Assembly (NCBI GenBank): GCA_963800135.1
Contig: CAWCZR010000004.1
Location: 1,116,001-1,180,000 of the forward strand
Direction: 5' to 3'
DNA from: DASPSM01 sp963800135
Lineage (GTDB): Bacteria; Planctomycetota; Planctomycetia; Planctomycetales; Planctomycetaceae
Length of the DNA: 64,000 bases
Positions 9,496 through 17,328 of the stretch are shown here, in pieces. The notes beneath the pieces are model-generated. The model saw nothing but the letters and a program-made list of their open reading frames with translations. It searched no databases and was not told where the DNA came from. Positions within the stretch are counted from its first letter, which is position 1. Each line of letters begins with the position of its first letter. The translations under genes were made by a program, and so were the position numbers.

Positions 9496-9656
9496 AAGCC
9501 CGAAATCCGAATGACGAAAGAATTCCCGAATGACCTAAGCCCGAAGAACAGCAGCGGATGGCTCGGGACACGCGGCGACAGGCTCGCGACCGCGGCATTC
9601 GTGCTTCGGATTTCGTGCTTCCTTCGTCATTCGTGCTTAGTCATTCGTGCTTCGCC
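9496..9656. repeat. Degenerate GAATGACGAA-type inverted repeat
   Basis: Left arm 9496-9545 holds units such as CGAATGACGAAAG and GAATGACCTAAGCCCGAA. Right arm 9595-9656 holds the reverse complement (TTCGTCATTCGTGCTTAGTCATTCGTGC). The same family recurs at 15312-15455. It fills the gap between the lipoprotein and TPR genes; no coding is seen. Confidence 0.75.
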
Positions 9657-9658
9657 GT

Positions 9659-9985
9659 CTAGTGCTTGTGCTGGTGCCCGCTCATCTCACGGGCCTTGTA
9701 GAGCGCGGTCTCGGCTTCGGGGATGCGGCCGCAGCGTTGCAGGATGACCGAGAGCTGGGTGAACGAGAACGGGTCGTCCGGCTCGAGCTCGGTCACCCGC
9801 GTCGCATGGCGGATGGCGTCTTCCGGTCGGCCGAGCTTCTGCAGGCTGACCGCGAGGGCCGAGTGGGCCAGCACGTGCTTGGCGTCGATCGCCAGGATCT
9901 CGTTGAACCGGGCGACCGCCCCGTCGAGATTTCCCTGGTCCTTGAGAGCCACGGCTTCGTCGTACATTTCATCCGGCGTCGCCAT
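9659..9985 (-). CDS. Small TPR protein
   Basis: A 108-residue cytoplasmic protein of about three tetratricopeptide repeats: MYDEAVALKDQGNLDGAVARF, HVLAHSALAVSLQKLGRPEDAIRH and PFSFTQLSVILQRCGRIPEAETAL fragments show the TPR spacing and Gly/Ala positions. It ends in a His-rich tail (SGHQHKH), which may bind metal. Convergent with the lipoprotein gene and alone on its strand. TPRs mediate protein contacts; the partner is unknown. Confidence 0.85.
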   Translation of the reverse strand: MATPDEMYDEAVALKDQGNLDGAVARFNEILAIDAKHVLAHSALAVSLQKLGRPEDAIRHATRVTELEPDDPFSFTQLSVILQRCGRIPEAETALYKAREMSGHQHKH

Positions 9986-10337
9986 CTCGAACCCTCCGGT
10001 GCTCTTCTCTCAGGCAGTGTTCTCTAAAGCAGTGATCTCTCGGGCGTGATCGCTCACGCTCTGTTTTCATTTCCACGTGGAAAGCGGCGCCCGCAACTTG
10101 CCGCGCAGCGTGCCTGTCGGCACCGCGCGTGTTGTCAGTATCATAACCGGTCGCGACGCGCACTGCCCACCGTGGCGAACGCGTCATCGCGCGACCCTTT
10201 CGCATCCCCCTCTCTCCATTTGCTGCAAAGGGGGGGGACAGAGTGAGGGGTTCTTTGTCCTTTGTTCTTCTTCAGACCCCGAAGAAACTGAGCGCGTTGA
10301 CCGCCGGAGACCGCACCTTGAGTCCCCAACCAAACCC
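9986..10337. other. Intergenic region with a parS-like site
   Basis: Divergent spacer between the TPR protein and the glycosyltransferase. It holds the TTTCCACGTGGAAA palindrome at 10070-10083 and, near 10201-10235, a degenerate copy of the CCCTCTC...GGGAGAGGG repeat seen at 18628 and 38172. An open frame on the plus strand runs through it into the glycosyltransferase but has no family-like sequence before 10338. Confidence 0.5.
10069..10084. promoter_or_regulatory. parS: parS-like ParB binding site 1
   Basis: TTTCCACGTGGAAA (10070-10083) is a perfect 14-bp palindrome containing TTCCACGTGGAA, the core of bacterial parS (consensus TGTTNCACGTGNAACA). It lies 2.4 kb upstream of parB. The outer bases differ from consensus, so affinity is uncertain. 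Confidence 0.6.
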
Positions 10338-12275
10338 ATGAGTCGCCGCAAGCGAGACATTCGTCGCCGTGCGACGGCCCAGTCGCTGGGTTCGGATTCG
10401 GACGCGTCGAACGGTTGGTCGCCGCGCAGCGCGCGTCCGCCGATCGAACGCGCCGAGAAGCTGGCGATCGGCGTGTTGTTCGTGGCAGCGGTTGCCCTGA
10501 GGTTTTCGTACCAGGCGCGGATCTCGATCGAGCACTGGGACGAGGCGGTCAACGCGTCGAATGTTTTCCTCGAAACAGGCTATCCGAATCGCTTCCTCTA
10601 CTCGCCGCCGCTCGTGCCGCTCCTGATTGAAATCTCAATGCTTCTCCTGGGCAAGACGCCGCTGGCCGCCGTCATGCCCAACCTGATGTTGGGCTCGCTG
10701 ACCGTGCCGCTCTGCTGGTGGGTCGGTCGGGAATGGTTCGGGCCCATCGCCGGAATTGCGGCCGCCGCCCTGGCGGCATTCTCCGATTTTCAAATCGTCT
10801 ATTCGCGCACCGGCCTGACCGATGCGGCTCTGGGCTTCTGGTTCTTGCTCGCCGTCTACTGTTCGTGGCGGGCCCTCGCGCGAAACCGGCTGGGCGAGGC
10901 AGTCGTCGCCGGACTGGTCATCGCCTGTGCCTGGGCGACCAAGTACAACGGCTGGCTGCCGCTGGCCGTCGCCCTGTCGGCCTTCATCGCCTGGGGAGTC
11001 TGCGAGCGGTTCGGCCGAGCCGACTGGACCGCCCGGCTGCCCGTCGTAGCGACGCTCGTCATCGCGACATTGCTCGGCTGGAGCCCGGTCTGGCTGTCGC
11101 TTCAGCCCGACGGCGGCTACTCGGCCGTGACCGCCAATCACGCCCAATACTTCTTTGGCCTCTCTAGTTGGTGGGACGACTTCAAACGCCAGCTCGCGAA
11201 CCAGCGGTTCTATGAAGGCTGGCTGACCGCGGCCGGGATGATGCTGGCGTGGCTGCTGCCGGTAATCGTTCGGCGGTCCGACCGAGCCCTTCCCACACAG
11301 GACACGGACATCGCGCCGGTCGCGGAATCGGGGACTGCGAACGCGACGGGCGGAGTGGGATCGCGGTCGTCGGCTGACGTCGTCGGCGAGTTCGCCCGGC
11401 GGATTCACCTGCTGACGATCGCTGCGTTGCTGGCGGGAGTTTCGCTCCTCGTAGGCTGGCTCGGCTTCACCGCCGTTTTCGGCAGCCTCTTCATCACGTT
11501 CGTGATCCTGGTGGCCGTGCTGCGTCCGCGGACTCCCGCCGTCGATCCCGAGGCCGCCCAGGCGCGCAATTTGGCCGGCTGGTTGTTGGCCGCCTGGTTT
11601 TTGGGGCTCCTTGTCGCCGTTCCGCTTTACAAGCCGTATCCGCGACTCGTGATGCCCTGGCTGGTCTGCGCCTGGATGGTGGCCGGCGCTTGCATCGATA
11701 CGGTCATGAATCGGGCGGCCGCCCGTTGGACCGAACGCGATGCCGCCCACACCGCGCCCACCCGCTTGGGCTGGACGACCGTGGTGTTCTTGGTCGGAGC
11801 GATCGGCGTCTTCGCTCTCGGTGCCTTTTCGCGGATGAGCCTAGCTCGCGGACGCGACATCCCGGCCTGGCAGGATCGCACGATCCGCGCGAACACCGTG
11901 AAACGGGCCGTTCAGTACGCGCTCAAGCGGGCACCCGGAAAGCCTCTGTTTCTCGTTTACGGGGAGCCGTGCCTGTTCTTCGATCTGGCCGTCGAGGGCT
12001 ACAATCCGCAGCCGCCGTTGGGAGGCGATTTCTCGTTCCTCGCCCCCGGACAAAAGCCCCTGCCGCAGCCGGCCTTCTTGCTGGCCTACGAGGGGACGGC
12101 CGACTTCGACAAGCTGATCGAGCCCTACAAGAAGGCTCTGAGCGTCGAGGCCATCTTCCACGACACTCCCAGCGATCTGGTGCTCCTGGACGCCTACAGC
12201 CCCGCCGACGTCGCACCGGGCAAGCCGCACCCGCCCCCGGAGTCCCTGGTCCTGTACCGGATCAACCCGCATTGA
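10338..12275 (+). CDS. GT39/ArnT-like membrane glycosyltransferase
   Basis: Integral membrane glycosyltransferase of the PMT/ArnT (GT39) clan, which moves a sugar from a polyprenyl-phosphate donor onto protein or lipid on the outer face of the membrane. Starting at ATG 10338 it has 645 residues, about 11-13 hydrophobic segments and a basic N-terminus (MSRRKRDIRRR). The first external loop has the clan's acidic motif at HWDEA (66-70) and a second acidic site in AAFSDFQIVYSRTG. A soluble C-terminal domain of ~150 residues follows the last helix. The frame is open further upstream to 10077, but that stretch is not protein-like. A parS-like palindrome sits 3 bases past the stop. Acceptor unknown. 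Confidence 0.85.
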   Translation: MSRRKRDIRRRATAQSLGSDSDASNGWSPRSARPPIERAEKLAIGVLFVAAVALRFSYQARISIEHWDEAVNASNVFLETGYPNRFLYSPPLVPLLIEISMLLLGKTPLAAVMPNLMLGSLTVPLCWWVGREWFGPIAGIAAAALAAFSDFQIVYSRTGLTDAALGFWFLLAVYCSWRALARNRLGEAVVAGLVIACAWATKYNGWLPLAVALSAFIAWGVCERFGRADWTARLPVVATLVIATLLGWSPVWLSLQPDGGYSAVTANHAQYFFGLSSWWDDFKRQLANQRFYEGWLTAAGMMLAWLLPVIVRRSDRALPTQDTDIAPVAESGTANATGGVGSRSSADVVGEFARRIHLLTIAALLAGVSLLVGWLGFTAVFGSLFITFVILVAVLRPRTPAVDPEAAQARNLAGWLLAAWFLGLLVAVPLYKPYPRLVMPWLVCAWMVAGACIDTVMNRAAARWTERDAAHTAPTRLGWTTVVFLVGAIGVFALGAFSRMSLARGRDIPAWQDRTIRANTVKRAVQYALKRAPGKPLFLVYGEPCLFFDLAVEGYNPQPPLGGDFSFLAPGQKPLPQPAFLLAYEGTADFDKLIEPYKKALSVEAIFHDTPSDLVLLDAYSPADVAPGKPHPPPESLVLYRINPH

Positions 12276-12277
12276 GG

Positions 12278-12295
12278 TTGTTCCACGCGGAACAA
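12278..12295. promoter_or_regulatory. parS: parS-like ParB binding site 2
   Basis: TTGTTCCACGCGGAACAA is 18 bases with both arms of parS intact (TGTTCCACG/GGAACA); one central base differs from TGTTCCACGTGGAACA. It sits between the glycosyltransferase stop and parB, 233 bp before the parB ATG, and is the best of the three sites. Confidence 0.75.
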
Positions 12296-12378
12296 ATGCG
12301 TTGGTGTGTTGCTGTTAATTTGGGCGAGCTCAGAGATTACCGCCGCCTTTGAGCATTACTCACGCGGTGCCCTTTACC

Positions 12379-12394
12379 AATTTCACGTGGAATC
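12379..12394. promoter_or_regulatory. parS: parS-like ParB binding site 3
   Basis: AATTTCACGTGGAATC has the TTTCACGTG half-site exact and a partial second half. It lies 134 bp upstream of the parB start and 84 bp from site 2. A clustered second site supports, but does not prove, ParB loading here. Confidence 0.5.
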
Positions 12395-12527
12395 CCGCAT
12401 TATCAGCAAAGCCCCCATTTTCCGCAGGGGGAATAACAGACGCTCGCCTGAATCGGACCTTGAAGCCAGACCGATCGATTCCATGCGGTTGGCGATTCCA
12501 GGGATGTGAATCACGAGGCGCGCGGTC

Positions 12528-13529
12528 ATGGATGAACAGGCACGCGGGGCGGTGGACGGCACATTAAACTTCGAGGCGCAGGGGCCGAGCTCGGTCCGGC
12601 GGCGATTGGGTCGCGGGCTGAGCGCGCTCTTGGGTTCGAACGGGGGCGAAGGCGGGGCGAGTGCTCCGGCTGGCTCGGCTCCCGCCGAATCTCGGGCCGC
12701 AGTTGCCGACTCCAGTCATGTGCACGTCGAGCTGATCGAGCGGAATCCCTTCCAGCCCCGCAAAGACTTCGAGAGCGAAGCGCTCGACGAGCTGGTCGAG
12801 AGCGTCCGCCAGCACGGCGTGTTGCAGCCGTTGCTCGTGCGGCCCAGCGGCGGCCAGTATCAGTTGATCGCCGGCGAGCGCCGCCTGATGGCCGCGAAGA
12901 AAGCCGGCCTCGAGACCGTCCCTTGCCGTGTGCTGGAACTTGAAGACCAGGCGATGTGCGAGGCGGCCCTCGAAGAGAACCTCAAGCGCCGGGACCTCAA
13001 CGTCCTGGAAAAAGCGCAAGCCTTCAAAGAGTACATGCACCGCTTCTCGGCCAGCGTCGACGACGTGGCGAAACACCTCAGCATGAGCCGCTCGTCGGTC
13101 TGCAATTTTCTGCGGCTCTTGGAACTGACCGATTTCGTCAAAGACGCCCTGTTGTCCGAGCGGGTGAGTTTTGGCCACGCGCGAGCCATCCTCTCGCTCA
13201 ATCACGACGACCAGATCGCGCTGTGCGGCCGGATCGAAAGCGAATCGCTCTCGGTCCGCGAGACCGAAGCAGCAGTGCGGGAGATCCTCAAGAATCAGCA
13301 AGAGCCGCCGGCAGAGACGATCCTGTTCACCGGCGCGGGCGCGCCGCCGAAGCCGGCACCGAGCACTGCGAGCGCGCACGTCCGGTCCCTGGAAGAGACC
13401 CTCGGCCAGCTCTTCGCGGTCGCGGTCCAAATCAAGGTGAGCGGCAAGGACAAGGGCAAGATTGTGATCCCGTTCGCCAACAACGACGAGTTCGAGCGGA
13501 TCCTGCGGCACCTGCGTCGCGCGGCGTGA
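12528..13529 (+). CDS. parB: Chromosome partitioning protein ParB
   Basis: CTP-dependent DNA clamp that loads at parS, spreads and directs origin segregation with ParA and SMC. The 333 residues show all hallmarks: the N-terminal ParA-contact motif LGRGLSALLG (27-36), NPFQPRKDF (73-81), the CTP-binding box GERRLMAA (116-123), the parS-reading helix-turn-helix (~178-197, VAKHLSMSRSSVCNFLRLLE) and a C-terminal dimerisation region preceded by a variable linker (275-290). No parA is next to it, unlike the usual parAB pair; the gene follows three parS-like sites instead. Fits a chromosomal, not plasmid, ParB. Confidence 0.96.
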   Translation: MDEQARGAVDGTLNFEAQGPSSVRRRLGRGLSALLGSNGGEGGASAPAGSAPAESRAAVADSSHVHVELIERNPFQPRKDFESEALDELVESVRQHGVLQPLLVRPSGGQYQLIAGERRLMAAKKAGLETVPCRVLELEDQAMCEAALEENLKRRDLNVLEKAQAFKEYMHRFSASVDDVAKHLSMSRSSVCNFLRLLELTDFVKDALLSERVSFGHARAILSLNHDDQIALCGRIESESLSVRETEAAVREILKNQQEPPAETILFTGAGAPPKPAPSTASAHVRSLEETLGQLFAVAVQIKVSGKDKGKIVIPFANNDEFERILRHLRRAA

Positions 13530-13610
13530 AACGTGCCAAGCGCGTCGATGCGGGAGCTGCAGCGTCGCTAGCCCGAACCCTGCTGCCAGCTCCTGTGTCG
13601 TCGCACGACG

Positions 13611-14492
13611 ATGGCTGATCGGCGTGCTGCAACGACAGACGATCTCGCAACTCTTTACGCTCGCTATCTGTGCTATGCGGCGAAAAGAGGGTGGGCGACT
13701 CCAGCTGCGGACCGAGACCGGGCGAAGATGCTGGGGCGATTGAGGGCAAAGGGCGTCGTCACAGTCGCCCAGCTGCTGAAGCGACTTCCCCGGCTATCCC
13801 CCGGTTTGCGGCAATTCGGGATCGAACTCATCGATCTTTGCAGTATTCATCGCGCCTGGCCAATCCTGATCGAGCTCACGTCGCAACGGCCCACGCGCCT
13901 CCAATGCGCCGATGTACTATCGCGACTGAAGTCAGGAGGCAGGGCGGCGGAGTATTTCCTCGCGAGGGGCCGCCGCGAGTTAGCTTCACCACGGCCCGAT
14001 CTGTCCTGGCTGCAAGCCGTGATCCTGGGATTCGGATGGACCGACGAACCTCACGCTGAAGAAATCCTGGTCGACATCTTCGAGCGGCCCGATCTGCCCG
14101 GTTGGCTCCGCGGCGATGCCGGCGACAAGCTCGGCCTCTGCAAATGGGTGCGCGACCGCCGGACGAAGCTCTACCGGCGGTGCCGAGCTGCGGCGTTGCG
14201 AGGATTGGACGAACCATCGATCGACGTACAGTTTTGGAGCATGTACGTGATCGGATCGCTGGCGACCGGGCCTCGATGCGACGGCAAGAACAAACGCGAT
14301 TTCAATGAGGCCATCCCCAAGCTACGGCTCATCGCCAAACGCGATCACAGGTTGGCGCCTGGTTATTGGTGGCCCATGTCGGCGGAAGCCGTCGACGTGC
14401 TGACCTGCATCCGCATCGGTGGATGGCCCCAGCACGAAGCGGCCGAGCGATTCCCATACCGCGGCGTTCGCGGCGAGTCTCCGCGGACGTGA
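13611..14492 (+). CDS. Hypothetical protein, HEAT-like helical repeats
   Basis: Uncharacterised 293-residue cytoplasmic protein. It is rich in paired helices with Leu/Ala/Arg spacing suggestive of HEAT or ARM repeats (for example QFGIELIDLCSIHRAWPILIEL, and VQFWSMYVIGSLATGPRC with the pattern of scaffold proteins). There are no catalytic motifs, signal or membrane segments. Eighty bases after parB on the same strand, so cotranscription is possible, but no functional link is evident. Base composition is slightly less GC-rich at third positions than in neighbours, hinting at lower constraint or transfer. I do not assign a function. Confidence 0.7.
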   Translation: MADRRAATTDDLATLYARYLCYAAKRGWATPAADRDRAKMLGRLRAKGVVTVAQLLKRLPRLSPGLRQFGIELIDLCSIHRAWPILIELTSQRPTRLQCADVLSRLKSGGRAAEYFLARGRRELASPRPDLSWLQAVILGFGWTDEPHAEEILVDIFERPDLPGWLRGDAGDKLGLCKWVRDRRTKLYRRCRAAALRGLDEPSIDVQFWSMYVIGSLATGPRCDGKNKRDFNEAIPKLRLIAKRDHRLAPGYWWPMSAEAVDVLTCIRIGGWPQHEAAERFPYRGVRGESPRT

Positions 14493-14678
14493 GTCAGGGC
14501 CGCGCCACGGAGCGGCTGCTCTACTCGCGTGTCGTCCAATCGAGGCCCAATCGTTCATTCGAGACTCATGGCTCGATCCGTGGTTTGAGCTCGCCGCACC
14601 AGCTATTCTCGCTCAGTCGGCTGCAGTTCGCGCGCGACGCTTCGAGGGATCCCCATTTAGAGCCCGGTGTACCACGCG

Positions 14679-15278
14679 ATGGATAAAGGCCGACTCGAAG
14701 CCTTCAGCGACGGCGTAATCGCCATCATCATCACCGTCATGGTGTTGGAGATGAAGGTGCCGCTGCCGCACCAGGGGGCGACGCTCGCCGATCTCAAACC
14801 GGTGGTGCCGTCCTTCTTGAGCTATGCGTTGAGCTTCGTCTTCATCGGCATCTACTGGAACAATCACCATCACCTGTTCCAGGCGACGCGGCGCGTGACG
14901 GGCGGCATTCTCTGGGCCAATTTGCATCTGCTCTTTTGGCTCTCGCTCATCCCGTTTACGACAGCCTGGATGGGAGCGAACACGTTCGCGCCGACGCCGA
15001 CCGCCGTGTACGGCGTGGTCCTGCTGCTCGCGGCGCTGGCCTATTACGTGCTGCAGCTCTCGATCCTGCGGGCGCCCGGCGGAAACCCGGTGTTGGAAGA
15101 GGCCCTCGGCAGCGATTGGAAAGGCAAGCTCTCACCGGTCCTCTATGTGCTGGCAATTGCGGCGTGCTTGGTCAGCCAGTGGCTCGCCTGCGCGCTCTAC
15201 GTGCTGGTCGCCCTGATCTGGCTCATCCCCGACCGGCGGATCGAACGGCTGTTTGCCAGCCGCGAGACCGAGGACTGA
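14679..15278 (+). CDS. TMEM175-like (DUF1211) potassium channel family protein
   Basis: Small integral membrane protein of the bacterial TMEM175 family, whose studied members conduct K+ as tetramers. The defining first-helix motif RLEAFSDGVIAIIIT lies at the N-terminus (residues 4-18 from the chosen ATG), followed by four or five more hydrophobic segments. One ends in the basic/aromatic WNNHHHLF, typical of the family. At 199 residues it is of usual length. A Met four codons upstream (14667) is an alternative start; 14679 places the Asp/Lys/Gly/Arg lead directly before the motif, as is typical. It stands alone between unrelated genes. Confidence 0.85.
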   Translation: MDKGRLEAFSDGVIAIIITVMVLEMKVPLPHQGATLADLKPVVPSFLSYALSFVFIGIYWNNHHHLFQATRRVTGGILWANLHLLFWLSLIPFTTAWMGANTFAPTPTAVYGVVLLLAALAYYVLQLSILRAPGGNPVLEEALGSDWKGKLSPVLYVLAIAACLVSQWLACALYVLVALIWLIPDRRIERLFASRETED

Positions 15279-15311
15279 CCGGCGTGGACCGTGGCGGTAT
15301 AACGAGCACAC

Positions 15312-15455
15312 AGCGAGAATGACGAAGCACGAATGACGCGCGAAGCCTCAATGACGAAGCACAAATGACGAAAGAATGACCAAATGACCTAAGCCCGAAT
15401 GAGCGCAGTTTTTCATTCGTGCTTGGTGCTTCCTTCGTCATTCGGACTTAGGATC
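15312..15455. repeat. Second GAATGACGAA-type inverted repeat
   Basis: Multiple copies of GACGAAGCACGAATGAC-like units on the left (15312-15405) face a reverse-complement arm (TTCATTCGTGCTTGGTGC, TTCGTCATTCGGACTTAG) at 15410-15452. Same family as 9496-9656. It fills the gap before the hydroxyproline genes and may form a long imperfect hairpin. Confidence 0.75.
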
Positions 15456-15462
15456 GACTCGT

Positions 15463-16371
15463 ATGCCTACTCCAGCTTGGCGCGGCGTGTTCCCCGCGGT
15501 GACGACGCAGTTTCGCGAGGATCAATCGCTCGACCTCGATGCCACCGCGCGGCATTGGGAGGTAATGATCGCGAGCGGCATCCAGGGCCTGATTGTCGCC
15601 GGGTCGCTCGGTGAGAACCAAACGCTCGAGCCGGCCGAAAAACGGGCCCTCGTCGCCGAGGCGGTGAAGTGTACGGCCGGCCGTGTCCCGGTGCTCAGCG
15701 GCGTGGCCGAGATGAGCACGGCGGCCGCCTGCCAATACGTCCGCGATTGCGAGCGCCTCGGGGCCAGCGGATTCATGGTGATGCCGGCGATGGTCTACAA
15801 GGCCGACGCCCGCGAAGCCGCGCGTCATTTTCGCCAGGTGGCGGCCGCGACGAGCCTGCCCTGGATGCTCTACAACAATCCGGTCGGGTATCCGGTCGAC
15901 ATCACGCCGGCGCAGTTCGTCGAGCTGGCCGACATCCCGAATCTCGTGGCGATCAAGGAGAGCTCGGCCAACACGCGGCGGGTCACCGAGCTGCGGTTTG
16001 CCGTGGGCGACCGTTACGCGCTGTTCGTCGGCGTCGACGACCTGATCCTGGAGTCGGCCGTGCTGGGCATCGACGGCTGGGTCGCCGGCTCGGGCATTGC
16101 CGTTCCTCGCGAGAACCAGCACTTTTGGGAGCTGACGCGGCGTGGCCGGTGGGACGAGGCGCGGGCCCTCTATCGCTGGTTTTTTCCGCTGCTCAAGCTC
16201 GACACGCAGATCAAGTTCGTGCAGCTCATCAAGCTGGCCGTGCAAGAGGCGGGACTCGGTCGCGAGTGGGTCCGCAGTCCGCGCTTGCCGCTGGCGGGCG
16301 CCGAGCGGGAGCAAGCGCTCGCCGCCATCCTCGACGCCTTGGCCAATCGTCCGCGACTTCCCGCGCTTTGA
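15463..16371 (+). CDS. DapA-superfamily lyase, likely pyrroline-4-hydroxy-2-carboxylate deaminase
   Basis: Class I aldolase-fold enzyme of the dihydrodipicolinate synthase superfamily, 302 residues. Schiff-base lysine Lys165 (VAIKESS) and Tyr137 (LYNNPVGYP) are both present. The neighbours, a hydroxyproline epimerase 12 bp downstream and a FAD-linked amino-acid dehydrogenase, point to deamination of 1-pyrroline-4-hydroxy-2-carboxylate to 2-oxoglutarate semialdehyde in trans-4-hydroxy-L-proline breakdown, as in LhpC. True DapA is less likely because the context is catabolic and the substrate-carboxylate motif differs (GSLGENQTL in place of GTTGES). The function is inferred from context; family membership is secure. 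Confidence 0.82.
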   Translation: MPTPAWRGVFPAVTTQFREDQSLDLDATARHWEVMIASGIQGLIVAGSLGENQTLEPAEKRALVAEAVKCTAGRVPVLSGVAEMSTAAACQYVRDCERLGASGFMVMPAMVYKADAREAARHFRQVAAATSLPWMLYNNPVGYPVDITPAQFVELADIPNLVAIKESSANTRRVTELRFAVGDRYALFVGVDDLILESAVLGIDGWVAGSGIAVPRENQHFWELTRRGRWDEARALYRWFFPLLKLDTQIKFVQLIKLAVQEAGLGREWVRSPRLPLAGAEREQALAAILDALANRPRLPAL

Positions 16372-16383
16372 AATCGGAGTGGC

Positions 16384-17328
16384 GTGAGCGTGCAACACAT
16401 CCAATGCATCGATTCCCACACCGGCGGCGAGCCGACGCGCGTGATCGTCGCGGGCGGGCCCGACCTGGGGGGCGGCTCGCTGGCCGAGCGGCGCGAGCGT
16501 TTTCGATCGCAACACGACCGCTTCCGCCGGGCCGTGATCTGTGAGCCGCGCGGGTCCGACGTCATTGTCGGCGCCCTGCTCTGCCCGCCCAGCGATCGCC
16601 GGTGCGCGACCGGAGTGATCTTCTTCGAGAGCGTCGGCTATTTGGGAATGTGCGGGCACGGGACGATCGGCGTGGCGGTCACGCTCGGCCATCTGGGGCG
16701 GATCAAGGCGGGCCGCTCGTGTTTCGAGACGCCGGTCGGCCGCATCTCGATCGAGTACGACGGGGCGAACACGGTCGCGCTCGAAAACGTCGCGAGCTAT
16801 CGCCTCGCCAAGGATGTGACCGTCGAGGTGCCGGGCCTCGGCAAGGTGACCGGCGACGTCGCCTGGGGGGGCAACTGGTTCTTTGTCGTCCGCGATCCGT
16901 TCGAGCCGCTCGAGTTGGGGCATGTCGATCGGCTGCTCGACGTCACGCGGCGCATTCGAGGGGCGTTGCGTGAAAACGGCATCACGGGCGCCGACGGGGC
17001 CGAGATCGATCACGTGGAACTGTTCGGTCCTCCGGTCGATCCGCGCAACCAGAGCCGCAATTTCATGCTCTGTCCCGGCGGGACCTACGATCGTTCGCCG
17101 TGCGGCACGGGGACGAGTGCGAAGCTCGCCTGCCTGGCGGCCGACGGACGTCTCGCCCCCGGTGAACCGTGGCGGCAAGAGAGCATCTTGGGGAGCGTCT
17201 TCACCGCCTCGTATCGGATCGACAGCGGGCGGACGATCCCCAAAATCTCCGGCCAGGCCTTCATCACGGCCGAGACGACCTTGCTGGTCGACGAGTCCGA
17301 TCCGTTTGCCTGGGGCTGCCCCGCGTGA
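16384..17328 (+). CDS. 4-hydroxyproline 2-epimerase (proline racemase family)
   Basis: Cofactor-independent epimerase converting trans-4-hydroxy-L-proline to cis-4-hydroxy-D-proline. Both catalytic cysteines of the racemase/epimerase class are present: Cys90 in GMCGHGTIG and Cys240 in SPCGTGTSA. That excludes trans-3-hydroxyproline dehydratases, which replace one with Thr. The N-terminal IDSHTGGEPTRV and the RNFMLCPGGTYDRSP segment fit the family. 314 residues from a GTG start 12 bases after the preceding gene. Its stop overlaps the next start (GTGA), so the three genes are probably one transcript with coupled translation. Confidence 0.9.
   Translation: MSVQHIQCIDSHTGGEPTRVIVAGGPDLGGGSLAERRERFRSQHDRFRRAVICEPRGSDVIVGALLCPPSDRRCATGVIFFESVGYLGMCGHGTIGVAVTLGHLGRIKAGRSCFETPVGRISIEYDGANTVALENVASYRLAKDVTVEVPGLGKVTGDVAWGGNWFFVVRDPFEPLELGHVDRLLDVTRRIRGALRENGITGADGAEIDHVELFGPPVDPRNQSRNFMLCPGGTYDRSPCGTGTSAKLACLAADGRLAPGEPWRQESILGSVFTASYRIDSGRTIPKISGQAFITAETTLLVDESDPFAWGCPA

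Noticed and set aside
15463..16371. Calling this gene dapA (lysine biosynthesis)
   Set aside because: The operon partners are a hydroxyproline epimerase and D-amino-acid dehydrogenase, and the GTTGE-type substrate motif is altered, so a catabolic deaminase is more likely.
17008..17024. GATCACGTGGAACTG within the epimerase gene as a fourth parS site
   Set aside because: Only one half-site matches, and it lies in constrained coding sequence.
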